Shown one piece after another: positions 44,668-56,561 of a DNA stretch of 64,000 nucleotides. Source of the DNA: Rutstroemia sp. NJR-2017a BVV2 (Eukaryota > Ascomycota > Leotiomycetes > Helotiales > Rutstroemiaceae). The translations under genes and the position numbers were made by a program. Each line of letters starts with the position of its first letter. The stretch's first letter is position 1. The notes beneath the pieces were generated by a model. It did no database searches. It saw only the letters and a program-made list of their open reading frames with translations, and had not been told where the DNA came from. The stretch covers positions 372,001 to 436,000 of the forward strand of contig NJPS01000022.1 of the NCBI GenBank assembly GCA_002946415.1, written 5' to 3'.

Positions 44668-46481
44668 ATGCGTCGCACCATAACCAGAGGCATCTATACT
44701 GCCGCTGCTCGACACACCTCTTCCACGATCCGTCCTCGAGCAGCATTCGCCATGCCGTCCACGTCCGAAACCTCCAAGATTGCCACTCGCAGATTACATG
44801 CCACAACCCAACACCTCAAGCCTGCTGCTGGTCTGGCCTTCAGCGCCGATAATTACCCTATGAATCATGAGAAGATCCAAGATGTGCAGGACACCCCGTA
44901 TTTCGTCGATAACAAATTCCTCAAGTCCGAAGCCACACAATTTATCGATTTACATGACCCAGCGACGAATAATCTTGTTACGAGGGTGCCACAGAGTACG
45001 GATGCTGAACTGAAGGCTGCAGTGGATAGTGCGGAGAAAGCGTTCCCGGCATGGAAAGCTACGAGTATCATGGCGAGACAACAGATCATGTTCAAATTCA
45101 CACAGTTGGTACGGGAGAATTGGGACAGATTGGCTGCTAGCATAACGCTAGAGCAGGGCAAAACGTTCTCCGGTATGTTCATGTGGGCGCTACATAGAAG
45201 TTAGAAGCTAACAATGGAAATTAGATGCCAAGGGAGATGTTCTTCGTGGTTTACAAGTAGCGGAAGCAACATGTGCAATTCCCCAGCAAATGATGGGTGA
45301 AGTGTTGGAGGTAGCCAAAGATATGGAGACAAGGAGCTATAGAGAACCACTTGGTGTCGTAGCTTCGATCTGCCCGTTCAGTGAGTGCGCAAGACTACAT
45401 AATTGAAGTTAGCTAACATCTTATAGACTTTCCAGCTATGATTCCTTTATGGTCTATCCCGATTGCATGTGCCACAGGAAATTGTCTTATTCTGAAACCG
45501 TCCGAGAGAGATCCTGGAGCATCAATGATCCTAGCGGAACTTGCCCAAAAAGCCGGCTTCCCTCCAGGAGTTCTCAACATTGTCCATGGTGCATCGAAGA
45601 CTGTTGACTTCATCCTGGACGCACCAGCCATCAAAGCAATCAGTTTTGTAGGAAGCAACCGCGCGGGAGAATACATTTATACTAGAGGCTCCGCCAACGG
45701 AAAACGTGTACAGGCAAATTTGGGTGCAAAGAACCACTGCGCTGTTCTCCCAGACGCAAACAAACAACATGCCCTCAACTCGATTGCAGGTGCAGCATTC
45801 GGTGCAGCAGGTCAACGCTGCATGGCGCTCAGTACCTTAGTTATGGTTGGAGAAACTAAGGACTGGCTCCCAGAACTTGCCGAAAGTGCGAAAGCATTAC
45901 GAGTGGACGGAGGCTTTGAAGAAGGGGCGGATCTTGGCCCGGTCATCTCGCCCCAAAGCAAGGAGCGAATCGAAAGTCTAATCGCCAGCGCGGAAGCAGA
46001 AGGAGCTACCATTCTTCTCGATGGCCGCGGTTACAAACCCGCCAAATACCCCAACGGAAACTGGATCGGACCTACAATCATCACCAACGTCAAACCGCAC
46101 ATGAAATGCTACACTGAAGAAATCTTCGGTCCTGTTCTCGTCTGCCTCAATGTCGATTCGCTCGACGCGGCAATCGATCTTATCAATGCGAACGAATACG
46201 GAAATGGCGCGGCCATCTTCACAAAGTCAGGTGCGACGGCAACGAAGTTCCAGAAAAATATCGAGGCTGGTCAATTGGGTATTAATGTGCCCATTCCGGT
46301 CCCGCTTAGTATCTTCTCCTTCACAGGGAATAAGAAGAGTGTAGCAGGTGGTGGAGCGAATACTTTTTATGGAAAGCCTGGGTTGTACTTCTATACGCAA
46401 CAGAAGACGGTGACGAGTTTGTGGAGGAGTGAGGATGCGGTGTCGAAGGCGGCGGATGTAAGTATGCCGGTTCATGATTAG
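44668..46481 (+). CDS. Methylmalonate-semialdehyde dehydrogenase, mitochondrial (ALDH6 type)
   Basis: CoA-acylating aldehyde dehydrogenase of valine and pyrimidine breakdown. Exons 44668-45172, 45225-45380 and 45427-46481 give 571 residues. The N-terminus ([20 protein letters not shown], then [12 protein letters not shown]) is a strong mitochondrial presequence. The catalytic domain shows ALDH blocks [45 protein letters not shown], the active-site Cys in [14 protein letters not shown], and EEIFGPVLV. The C-terminus [19 protein letters not shown] is diagnostic of MMSDH rather than other ALDHs. A residue run [21 protein letters not shown] precedes it. Bacterial IolA, which acts in inositol breakdown, is from the same family. 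Confidence 0.94.
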
Positions 46482-47460
46482 ATTGTCAGCGGCGCTAGTC
46501 GGTCATGGCATATGAGATATGGGGCATGGGGCATGATATGATGGGAATTTGCAAAAATGTTATGAGGATTAAACTGCATTGCATTGGGGGTATGGTATGG
46601 TCTAATTAGTTGGGTCATTGATTATGCGGTGATGTCTAAAATACACATTATGATTATCCTATGATACATGAAACTTTATCCTACATCCCATTCGTAACAT
46701 ATGTGTCGTTCACATGAAACGAATGATCTCTTCCCCGACATATGAGGGCTCTCCTAGCTTCGGTTTCCCATGGCCCCCCGTCTCAATTCATCTCTTTTCC
46801 ATAACCTAGCTAAAGAATTGTATAAACGTATATCAGGCGGAACAGACTGGGTATATATCGAACCTATCATCCGAGACTCTCAATCTTCAGAAGAGGCTTA
46901 GAGCTAAATTAACGTAGCATTTCGTCTAAAGTGGAAGCTGGTGGTGTATTCCCCCGAACAATGGGGTGCTGTATAGATCGTGGTCTGCTCTTGTACTGCA
47001 CCTGCAGTACTGCAGTTGTCTACCAACGACCGATCGACCCAACCAACTAACCATCCTTTTCTCCTCTCAGCTCCCAATCCGTCCAGACTCGCTTAGAACC
47101 ATTTTTATATCTCTAGTCCGGAATAGCAATCTGTCGCCGCTCACTATCACTTCCATATTCACTCACTTCCACATTCACTCATAATGAATGATCCACTCAA
47201 CCATATATAATCCTTCATAACTCACACAACCTCAACAAACTCCGAGCAAACAAACGCTGTAGAAGCTTGCTTCGCTGGCTGGACCAGCTTACAAGCTTCT
47301 GCTGGCCAATGTTTGTTTCGGAACAGATAATCCTCGGGTTTCTGGGTACCAACCGCGCTCTATCCCGACTCGGCAATAGTGACAACCGGTATTTCTTTCA
47401 TTTTGTTCTTTTATTGTTTTTTTGTGATTTTTTTGGACCAAGGAGCTCCCCTACCAACTT
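46482..47460. other. Convergent 3' intergenic region with T-rich tract
   Basis: About 980 nt between convergent genes, AT-rich, with poly-T stretches at 47400-47431. A short open frame at 46966-47184 lacks support. No other feature is visible. Confidence 0.4.
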
Positions 47461-49908
47461 TCACGTCGCGTCGACCCCTCTCGCCTGCAACTCCGACGGC
47501 TCCAACGCCGCCCTATACGTCACAATAGCCGACACCACTGCCAGCCGCTTTTGCAAACGATCGAACCCATTCTGCTCGCTTGCCCCCAGATGTTCCTGCA
47601 GCCAATCCTGCGCCAGCCGTCTATAGCTCCGTCCGTTCGCCGCTCGTCGATTCACATGCGCCCCGTACTGCAGGAGGATAGTCACGCAGTCGCAGAAGCC
47701 CTTCCGGATCGCATGGTACAGCGCTGTGTTGCCGTCGCGATCACGATTGTTGACGTTGGCGCCGCTGTGACATAGGATCTCAACGGCGATCTTGGTGACG
47801 GACTCATCGGTTCCAGAAGGGGCGTCGATGATGCAGGCGAGGAGAGGCGTGCGCCCCGCAGTGTCATAGTGGTTGAGGTCGGCGCCGAATGAGATGCATT
47901 GTTTCAGCTGGGCGAGACGTGTCTGCGAGTCCTCGAAACTGCATGCGCGTGGCTCGGATACTAGCCAGTGCAGGGCGTTGCGGCCGATGCAGTCTTCAAC
48001 GTTGGGTTTCGCGTTAGGGGTGTGTGGGTTCGAGTGCCGGAGGACGGCGAGGCGGTTTTGCATTTCTTGGATGGCGTTGCCGGGCTCGGAGGTGTCGACT
48101 ATGAAGCGGTTGGCGATGTTTTCGTAGACCACAATCGCTTGGGCGTAGCCGACGTGGCCGTATGAGGCGTACGGATTTTGGGCGTGCGCGATGGTTCGGA
48201 TGTGTTGGGCTGCGTCGAGGCCGTCGTTGTCGCGGAGGGCGAATTGGATGGCTCCCCGTACGCCGTAGAAGTCGACCAGGTCGTGATAGACGAGAGGTAG
48301 GATCGGGTAGCGAAGGATACCGTGGAGGACTGTTCGGCCTTGGAGATCTCGCTGTTCGAGGAGGCCGCTTTCTTTGAATGGCTCTAGGAACTCGATTAGG
48401 TTGTCGCTGAAGCGGCTGGCGTCCAAAACGTGCAAGAAACTCTGACCAATCGCATTGACACGCATTGGGTCGACCCCTGATCTGAGCAGACAGTCGAGGA
48501 TATCTTTACGTCCAGCCGCCGCAATATAATGGAGTGCAGTGTTTCCTGCTCCATCAATCTCATTCTTGTTCAGGACACGTCTGAGCGTTGTCAAGAGCTG
48601 GTGGTCAGGTAAATCGATCATGTCGATCATGCACATACAAACAGCGTGGATCCGGGTGACGCCGCAAGAGCATATTCTTCTCTCCCCACGTGCGATGTCC
48701 ATGTGATTACCTTCACAAGGAATTTGATGAAGAATAGATGGACGCCGCTCGGTCTTCTGCTCTTCAGTTGGATAAGAGATGGATCCATTCGAGGGAATCA
48801 TGGAATTGGCATCAAAGAGCTCATAGTATGCCTTATCTGGGCTTTCCGGCCGCGCCTCATTTATATCATGGTCTATTGGGAGTGGCGGCATGGTTTCTTC
48901 TTCAATAATGTCAAAATCCATGTCGTGACATGATAACTTTTCCACTTCCATCGAGTAAAACCCGGAATCACCGTCAGGTTTGAGTATTGATGCTGGTTTC
49001 GAGGCAGGTTTAGTGAGCAGACTTGGATCGACGTAATCGAATTGGGTGTCTTCCATCTTGTCGACTGTGCTGGGAGTATGTTCATCGGGAGAAAGGAGTG
49101 ACTCAATACCCGCAGGGGAATTCTCATACGTTGGTTGACTTCCTGCATCTAGTTCCTCAAAAGCCTCTAGATAAATTCCATTAAAGTCTATCATACTGAG
49201 GTCTATGGGCGGTATTTGATCATTCGGTATGAGATTATGTGTCATGGAGGGATAAGGAATTCGTCCCCCGAGAGAGTTCCTTTTGTTCGCCGACGCCTCC
49301 TGTCCAGTGGCTCCGAGGGTAGGCGAGTCCATGTAGACGAAAGGTAACGTCCCTTGCAGGACCTCACCAGGACCGATGGCAGCATCCGCACCAGAAGGTC
49401 TGGCCTTATCTAGTAATGGACTACTGATGAGATCATGTTTCAACTGTTCTTCCCAGAGGGCAACTTGTGCTCGCAATTGACTTTTAAAGATCTTCCTAAA
49501 CTCAGGATTGAGTGGGTAGCCCCATCCTTCTAGTCTGTTATCACAAGTTCGTGGACTAATGTAGATGATCAGCTGTTTATATTCTTGCTTTTTCCCAATA
49601 GAATTTGATACATACGACTGGCTCGAGAAGCTATGGTCTCTGGTGATCTCTTTCAGGATACTTGCAGAACTGAGGTTCTGCATGTAGTAAAAGAAGATTT
49701 CCTGTTTGAGATTCTCCCATTCTGGGTGCTTTCTCTGTTGAGATAATTTCTGCGCCTTTCGAGCAGCCGACATGGGTTTGCTGATTCGTCGCTGCTGCTC
49801 CCTCTCTTCGTAACATTTTTGCAGGAAATCTTCGCCAGCGGGAGTCTGTAGAAGGGCAAAGTAGCGATCGCTCTCTTCTCGGGATATCCTCGTCGAATCA
49901 GAAGCCAT
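47461..49908 (-). CDS. Ankyrin-repeat protein with Clr5-like N-terminal segment
   Basis: A single open frame of 815 residues from the ATG at 49908. The N-terminus (about 55-130) reads HPEWENLKQEIFFYYMQNLS and KQYE-like KQEYKQLIIYI, which resembles the fungal Clr5 domain weakly. A long acidic, disordered middle follows. A short Cys cluster (ICSCGVTRIHAVCMC) sits near residue 420. Ankyrin repeats occupy the rest: GNTALHYIAAAGRKDILDCL, GRTVLHGILRYP, CIGRNALHWLVSEP, GRTPLLACIIDA and GNTALYHAIRKGFCDCVTIL. Such proteins are usually transcription or stress-response regulators in filamentous fungi, but the role here is unknown. Confidence 0.8.
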   Translation of the reverse strand: MASDSTRISREESDRYFALLQTPAGEDFLQKCYEEREQQRRISKPMSAARKAQKLSQQRKHPEWENLKQEIFFYYMQNLSSASILKEITRDHSFSSQSYVSNSIGKKQEYKQLIIYISPRTCDNRLEGWGYPLNPEFRKIFKSQLRAQVALWEEQLKHDLISSPLLDKARPSGADAAIGPGEVLQGTLPFVYMDSPTLGATGQEASANKRNSLGGRIPYPSMTHNLIPNDQIPPIDLSMIDFNGIYLEAFEELDAGSQPTYENSPAGIESLLSPDEHTPSTVDKMEDTQFDYVDPSLLTKPASKPASILKPDGDSGFYSMEVEKLSCHDMDFDIIEEETMPPLPIDHDINEARPESPDKAYYELFDANSMIPSNGSISYPTEEQKTERRPSILHQIPCEGNHMDIARGERRICSCGVTRIHAVCMCMIDMIDLPDHQLLTTLRRVLNKNEIDGAGNTALHYIAAAGRKDILDCLLRSGVDPMRVNAIGQSFLHVLDASRFSDNLIEFLEPFKESGLLEQRDLQGRTVLHGILRYPILPLVYHDLVDFYGVRGAIQFALRDNDGLDAAQHIRTIAHAQNPYASYGHVGYAQAIVVYENIANRFIVDTSEPGNAIQEMQNRLAVLRHSNPHTPNAKPNVEDCIGRNALHWLVSEPRACSFEDSQTRLAQLKQCISFGADLNHYDTAGRTPLLACIIDAPSGTDESVTKIAVEILCHSGANVNNRDRDGNTALYHAIRKGFCDCVTILLQYGAHVNRRAANGRSYRRLAQDWLQEHLGASEQNGFDRLQKRLAVVSAIVTYRAALEPSELQARGVDAT

Positions 49909-51407
49909 GGTGGGTAGTAGCAGTGGGCTCCGCTAATAGGTATGACAAATAACAGAAGCAATACTACTCATTTGCTGCAGAGTAGTCTTCGTGATTGTGG
50001 TGTTCTGCTTTGGGCGGATCGAGCTTGCCAATGATGGGATAGTCCAGTGTGAAGCATTTCATGCATTATACGGAGAGAGCTGGTATATACGTATCCACCT
50101 AGGTCCTATTCGGTATACTAGAATCGATATGGTATACTGAGAACGAAATGATACCGAGTCAATGCAGTCTTACAATCAGAACTCTCCTTGGAGCCTTACC
50201 AGGCTGGAGCAATTCTTCAGCAGTACGCGATCGACGGTAATAGGAGAGCGAACAATTGAAAACGAGCCATTGTAACAAAGTATCAATTAGATAATGTCGC
50301 TGTTCGCTTCAAACAATGTGCGAATAAGGAACGACAAGAAAAGAAGAAAACGTTCAATCGATATGATTAGATAGAGGGGCGAGAACACATTAAGACTATG
50401 ATATTGCGAAATCGAAAGCTCTAGTCTGGGGTCTGACAAGCCACAAAAATCCTGCTTTCCCGCAGTGGGCTCTGGGCAAGGTTGATCGGCCGTGAGGGTT
50501 GCATCGCTGAGCTGCGAAAAGTTGCGAACAGGGTTCGGCATAGCACCCGTTTGGTGGATCAAGAACTTCTCGCACAGTAATACTCCACGGTTCGAGAACG
50601 AGGCGAAGCCGTTGCTGTGTATGTGTACTGTGTGCGAGTGTCCGGATAATCTGTTGCGTCGCTGAGTGATTGACGATGAAGATAATGGTCGAGCGGTAGT
50701 CATCACCAAGTGGGTTCCGTGGCTGTGCTCATCTCTTCACAGCTGAGAAACACCACACAATTGCTTACTGACCCATTAAATGAGGCTCCCCAAGAGCATC
50801 TTGTAACTTACGTCAATCACACGGAAAGACGGTTGGTGGGATACATGATGCTTGGCTTCATTTAAAGAGGTTTTCTGGTCACATGACTGCTGCCTAGAGT
50901 GATGGAAGCCAAGTTCGGGATGAAGATTAGGACGGGTCCTGGGCTTTGCTATATGATAGTCGTGGCCAAATTCCGCCCCATTTACCCTTAAGATGGTGGT
51001 AAGTAAGCGTTCGATTTGCTCGATATCCTCTTCAATGAATGCGCCATCTGTGGTCTCGATGAGGTGGATGACGGCGGAAAACACCACTTTCTTGATTTAG
51101 CACAAGCTATCTATTCTTTCTGGTATTTCTATTTCGTTCCCTCGTCCTGCACTTTCACGTGCCATGAACGAACGATGGCACATTACACCGAGTTTCCTTC
51201 CCACCCACAGTTTGGGTAGTACCATAGTACCGGGATCGAAATGGCAGTTTAGGCCGTCAGTTTCCTTCGAGAAACCCCCCTCTTGGCTGACGGCTACGCC
51301 TAAAGTCCATGTGTGTCTAACAATGTCTCTTCTCAGCAAAGTATCACATCCCGACCATCGAATCATTCATTATTCATTGATTTTTAAAAAGCCCATAGGT
51401 TGGTGCT
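49909..51407. other. Large intergenic region, ankyrin gene / MIOX
   Basis: About 1.5 kb. It holds the 5' flank of the ankyrin gene and the 3' side of the MIOX gene. Open frames of 103-138 codons occur on the minus strand at 50287-50703 and 50776-51087, but lack family similarity and gene-like context. Confidence 0.4.
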
Positions 51408-52448
51408 TCACCACCGGATGACTCGTTGTGGGAAGAACTCATCTATCAGTTCAAGATAATATGGCTATTGAAAAATTAGTTTGACTGGTCCAAAAGAAAG
51501 TGTAAACAATATTTCTTACCTTTAGTACTTCCACACTGGGTACATCATCACTCTTGCTGTACAAGTCGTATGGATTGAAAGCTTTTACAGCAGCTAGCAT
51601 AGCATGGTCATGCTCGTCCATGAATTCCCTATATGCGCCGGCTGAGTGCCATGGGTAGAAGGAGTGGTATCGGATCATCGCCAACGCCTCTGGTGGTAGT
51701 GTGGATTGCTCCTTGACGACGTGGTATAAATATTCGTCATGACCCCATGACAGCATCATGTTGTCCAGTCCACATCCCGGGTAATAGATGCCGTTCTTGG
51801 TGCCATAAATTTCATGACCGTAGTCCGGGTTATTCTTGAAGGTATCTGGGTAGATGATACGCTTGTCAAATGCGCAGCCGACAGGGAAAGTATCACCGAC
51901 AACGTCCCATTGCCCTTCAGCTCCATAGAAGAACAGTAATTTGCCGAGATCATGGATAAGTCCAGTAAGTTGCATCCATCGTGGCTTCCCGTCCCTTCGG
52001 ATAGCCTCTGCTGATTGGAGAAGATGTTCGATCTGTGATAAGGAAGTGTCGGGATCTGATTCATCGATGAGAGTATTGAGCTTCTCCATAGCCTCCCATA
52101 TTGTCATCTCCGCTCGGGTTTTGGATTTGAAATCACTTCGAGCCTTCAAGTTGTAGGCCACGGTCTGTTTTTCATGTTGTCTGGGTATTTGTTAGTCTTG
52201 CAGATCACAACTGAGTCGGGTATTGCTAACTCTTTGTAGAAGCTCTTCACTCGGTCACATGCCTCCTCGTATTGTCTGAATTGTGTCTTATCCTTCTCAG
52301 CGTCGAACTCTGATGCCTCATGCATTGCCTTCTCCTTGATCTCTGCCTTGAGAACATTGACGGCATCAATGTTGTCTGATAGATCCTCCAACGCATGACC
52401 GTCTCGGTCGCTGAAGGAAGAGATAGGCTCAATTGCAGCGGGCGCCAT
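51408..52448 (-). CDS. myo-Inositol oxygenase (MIOX)
   Basis: Non-haem di-iron enzyme that cleaves myo-inositol to D-glucuronate. Exons on the minus strand are 52448-52231, 52180-51520 and 51464-51408, giving 311 residues. Intron 1 is 50 nt and intron 2 is 55 nt. The protein contains the core HD-domain motifs: IHDLGKLL, the WDVVGDTFPVGCAF block, YGTKNGIYYPGCGLDNMM, LSWGHDEYLYHVV and AMIRYHSFYPWHSAG, and ends YYLELIDEFFPQRVIRW. His and Asp ligands for the di-iron centre are therefore present. The start is the ATG at 52448 (MAPAAIEPISSFSD); a longer frame upstream runs to 52634 but lacks similarity. Confidence 0.94.
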
Positions 52449-54941
52449 CTTTGGAAATTTGGTGACGAAAAGGTAGCCGAGAATGAAGTGAAGATGTTGG
52501 CGAGTTGCTTTGCAGTAGAAAGGGTGATGGATATATACCACCAAACAGGCTTGTAACAACGAAAAATTATGTGGCAAATGTCTGCTCTGCTGACGGGTCT
52601 GTGTGATGGAGTTGAGTGGCTTTATTGGCAACAACTTCGCCCGCTAGGTATTAAGAAGTATCAATTGACTGAGTTCTGTGGTTATGAGATAAGATGAATA
52701 AAAATGTAGACTGAGCTGGGGAGCACAACGTTATCAATAAAAACTTTGAGCCTTCACTCCACAAGTCATCCAAGCCATGACCCGTTGTGGAGGCCGTCGG
52801 CATTTGATACCAACATCGGATGGGCTGAATAGCGCCTACATCCGGCAATATCTAGTGCTACTATTGCATCTAGTTCTTTGCTAACCCCACAAAGCGAGGC
52901 AAGAGGAGGAGAGAAGAGGAAATAGTGACAAACTATTTTGCAAAACGTTGGGGTAAAACAGCCCATTCTAGGTCCACGGTGGCATGTGGAGCATCCACAA
53001 CATGCTTAGTATGGTAGATCTAAACAAGATCTTCTTTAGTCCCTGATTCAGGGTTCGGTCCAAGGCGGAATTACCATATTCAGCACTCAAACGGAAATTC
53101 TTTGGTGCCATTGCCATTTTCGTCCCCACAATAAGGTCATTGGCTTATTTTCGTGTACCATACTTATACTGTAAGCGGCGATTGGACTCCGCTTGTTTTT
53201 CCTTTCTGAAAATTTCATGTGAACGCGAACCACACTCCGATACCGTGGCGACTGGTATCTTCATCGCGATATGGAAAGTTTCCCTCTACTGTTGTGAAAG
53301 TCTGCGAGGAACGTGGTCAGCGAGATGTGAAGTTCTCTCTTCAATGAGGTACGCTCTTCACCACGCTGCGTCATTGGTCCGGACCCTTTCTAGGACTCAT
53401 CCAAGACTTCGTTAAAGTCAATCTCTCTCACAACATGAGCAGGGACAACTCTAAGACCCTTGGCAATAATTTCCTAGGCCCGTTTTCAAATGGTCTCCAT
53501 GCATTTTTATACGAATAACGCTCACGGCCCGGTTCGACAACTCAAAGCCCTGGAGTCATTATCTGCTTGAAGCCAGTATTAGGCGCGACTTGCATGACGC
53601 TATGAATGCTGCAGACTATGGTCTTATCGGCAGGATATTCGCGGGATTTCATCGAGCAAGCTTTCACGCGGAGCGTCTTGACAGCTCCTAGTAGCTGGAG
53701 GGGAGAGACGCATGCTCATCGAGTCATGGCCTGCGAAGACGAAAAGCTGAATCTGCCGTATGGCGAAGGCGCGGAAGGAAGGACCTGGAACCTCCGAGTG
53801 TGCTATCTCCCATAGGCTTATCGGAGGGAGCTATATAGATTCCGAGAGGCCATCGGGGCCAGTCTCCTATAGAGAACTATTGGAGGTCAACCTTCTATAC
53901 ATCCTATCTACTCATTTCCTAATTAGGCAATACTGATACTGAATAAGAATATTAAATTGCTCTAGAATTATACCACCGAAGCATCTGAATATGCGAATCC
54001 AGGTCACAACAACCCAGCCATGACATAAAACTTCAGACGAAAGTAGTTAAGGTAACTGGTTACCGATGTTGGCGAACGAAGAAACAAACTACCAGGTCTT
54101 ACATGTGCTTACATAGGTACAACTACACGCCAACATACGCACAACCTCCGTGCTAACAGAGACAGTCATAGACAAGGAATCTATGGCAAAGCGCTCTTCT
54201 ATGACTTAGTGACTACAGGACAGGAAGCCAACGTCAATCTGTCCAGCATTTCGTAGCAGCTACCCGCGTTCCGTGGACTTCCTCCTGCTGTAACTGCAGC
54301 TCGATCGTGTAGGAGAAAATAGCTACCTAGCAGATTGTTTAACTTGTGCCCGTGCTCTCCCGTTTCCCTGTCCTAATCTGCTCGCTCCGTCAATTTCCAT
54401 CTATCCCATTCATCAATCACATCACGAGTTCACACCATCACACAATCACTCGCCATCACATACCAACGCAGAAGTATATTAATCAAGCATATATTCTTCC
54501 ATTCTTCCACTCCCCTCAACCTAGACACCTCCAAATAAAAAGGGGCCGTCCTCAACCCCCCACCTCTTCCCCTCTCCAACTGTCCATAAGAGCCAGTAAA
54601 GCCAGAAGCTAAAATAATGGGTATAGTACTGATATCGGACTTTGATTAAAAAGTCTATGCAGCGCAACATAGCGCAATGAACAAGAGCCTGGTCGAAAAT
54701 AGAATAAAAAAATAAAAAAAGCAATACAAATATGTAATGGCCATGTCCCCAGCCTTCAAACCCAGTGCCAGTGCTCTGCCCCCAGTTATGTACAACATAA
54801 AGAATTGAACAAGAAAGCGAGAACTATCCCTCTTCTCTCGTCCAACAGTCCCTTCAACAAACTCGATGCTATATATATATGAATGTCGAGGAAGAAAAAA
54901 AGCTCGTAAAGATAATACAGAAAAAACAATACAAATAAATA
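52449..54941. other. Gene-poor interval (2.5 kb)
   Basis: This is the largest gene-free stretch. Only short open frames occur, such as 53140-53415 and 53606-53815 on the plus strand, and none joins into a family I recognise. Reading 53060-53820 in several plus-strand frames gives coding-like runs broken by stops, so part may be an old pseudogene. I did not identify it. Confidence 0.35.
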
Positions 54942-56561
54942 TTAAACCTTGATAGACATTTTCCTCGGTCTTTTCAACTCCTCTGATATCTCCTCTCTTA
55001 CCATCCTACACCACTTCCAGATAACCTCTTCGAATCCCTCCCACGCGTCACGATCCTCGCTATTCACCACGCCCATGACATCAAACTTAACATCGGTTTC
55101 CCATCTCAGTTCCGCGGCTTTGACCCAGAACCTAAGATTTTCTGCCGAGCGATACGGTTTGTTGAACTCAGTGTGGAACGTGGATATTGCTCCGAACGGC
55201 CGCTTGCTCATTTTCACCGCTGCGTTATGCAGTTTTACTAACCTAAGTCCGGTTCTCATTTCGGCGAGGAATGGGGTAGGAAGAAGAGTATCATCTTTGA
55301 TGTCGTCGACTCGGGATAATGGCGGTAACGTATCAGGATTAGGATCCACGGATTTCATGAATGCGTATTCTCGCTCGATTTCTTTGCCCTTCCACTGATC
55401 TGCGTGAAGCCATGTCCAGCTGGCTTGCTGTTTGCGCTCCTCCTCTTCGAGAACTTTCTCTCGTCTTAACATATTCCGCACGCTGTCAACCCAGTTTTCC
55501 ATGGTTTCTCTTTCTTCGGTGCGCATTCCCTTTGCAAAACCCCTGGTGGCCATGCGTTTTAAAACCTCAAGGACAGATAGTAACTCGGCGCGAATCTCCC
55601 GTTCTGACTTGATGGCTAATAGGCGATCAGGACGTTCGTGTGCCGTATAGTACATTTTGGCGGCACGGATGGCAAGTGTTATTATATCGAGTATATGCAT
55701 ACCCTGAAGTTCAAACCAGCCTTGCTCCTTTGCCTCGGGTGTCTCGGGTTCGGATGCTGCAGCCCTGGACTTGGGGAGCGGGGATGACGGCGGCGTTCTG
55801 GCATGCTTCGCATCTTCGAGAGCTGTGGTGGCGTTGTTGAGAGCGTCTACCAAATCTTTCTTGAGTTCATTGAGCGTCGGTGGGGGAGGAATGACCTTTT
55901 CGCGGTGGACATATGTACTTGCAGTGGGTGGGAGCATATGTAAGGGGTTGTCATCCTCGTCACCACTGAAATATTCGTCCTCCACAAATTCTTCATAATC
56001 TTGCGTAGGGCTATCCACAATCCCCACACCCAGTTGTGCAGTGAGTGTAGGGCTGCTAGCTGTTGACGTATAGGAGGAGTCGGAGCCAGATCCTAATCCG
56101 GGCATAAGAAACGCTGCATCCAAGGAAGATAAATCCAGAGTTTCTCTTCCATCTCTCCTCTTCTTCATTAATCGCCCGCCCTTCCCATCCAGTAGGCCAG
56201 TTCGAGCAAAGTAATACTGTAAATGTGCTATGCTTCCGAGGCTCAGGACGCTCTCTCGTGATTTTGCCGACTTCGCGAAATTTGTTCCTTGCGGTCGAAC
56301 ATAACCGCGTCGTACTGGCCTCTCTGAGCCTGCCATAGATACTCTGTTTCCATAACTCGCAGATGAGGATCTTGACACTGAACTACCAGCGGAACTGGTC
56401 ATAGAAGCTCGACTTGTTGTGCTGTCTCTGCCGGAGAATATGGAGCCTTCGGAGGCAGTAGAGACGGATCGCGAGAGGTTTGTTGAAGCGCCGATAGCTA
56501 GCGATGGTCTACCTGTTGGAGAAGGTGATCTACGGGTAACAGAAGGACGTTCGGTCTCCAT
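54942..56561 (-). CDS. Conserved-looking fungal protein of unknown function
   Basis: A single open frame of 539 residues from the ATG at 56561 (METERPSVTRRSPSPTGRPS). A long Ser/Arg-rich N-terminus (about 1-85) looks phosphorylatable. The middle has the segment SIAHLQYYFARTGLLDGKGG and acidic linkers. The C-terminal half is a well-packed helical domain (GMHILDIITLAIRAAKMYYTA, REIRAELLSVLEVLKRMATR, ENWVDSVRNMLRREKVLEEE, ENLRFWVKAAELRWETDVKF) with repeated Trp residues. I do not recognise the family. Domain-like regularity and length argue for a real gene. No signal peptide or membrane segment is seen. Confidence 0.75.
   Translation of the reverse strand: METERPSVTRRSPSPTGRPSLAIGASTNLSRSVSTASEGSIFSGRDSTTSRASMTSSAGSSVSRSSSASYGNRVSMAGSERPVRRGYVRPQGTNFAKSAKSRESVLSLGSIAHLQYYFARTGLLDGKGGRLMKKRRDGRETLDLSSLDAAFLMPGLGSGSDSSYTSTASSPTLTAQLGVGIVDSPTQDYEEFVEDEYFSGDEDDNPLHMLPPTASTYVHREKVIPPPPTLNELKKDLVDALNNATTALEDAKHARTPPSSPLPKSRAAASEPETPEAKEQGWFELQGMHILDIITLAIRAAKMYYTAHERPDRLLAIKSEREIRAELLSVLEVLKRMATRGFAKGMRTEERETMENWVDSVRNMLRREKVLEEEERKQQASWTWLHADQWKGKEIEREYAFMKSVDPNPDTLPPLSRVDDIKDDTLLPTPFLAEMRTGLRLVKLHNAAVKMSKRPFGAISTFHTEFNKPYRSAENLRFWVKAAELRWETDVKFDVMGVVNSEDRDAWEGFEEVIWKWCRMVREEISEELKRPRKMSIKV

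Noticed and set aside
50287..50703. 138-codon minus-strand frame
   Set aside because: No family similarity, no clear splice or promoter context, low-complexity and hydrophobic composition.
53140..53415. 91-codon plus-strand frame in the gene-poor interval
   Set aside because: No recognised similarity; neighbouring frames look equally coding-like, as expected for decayed or random sequence.
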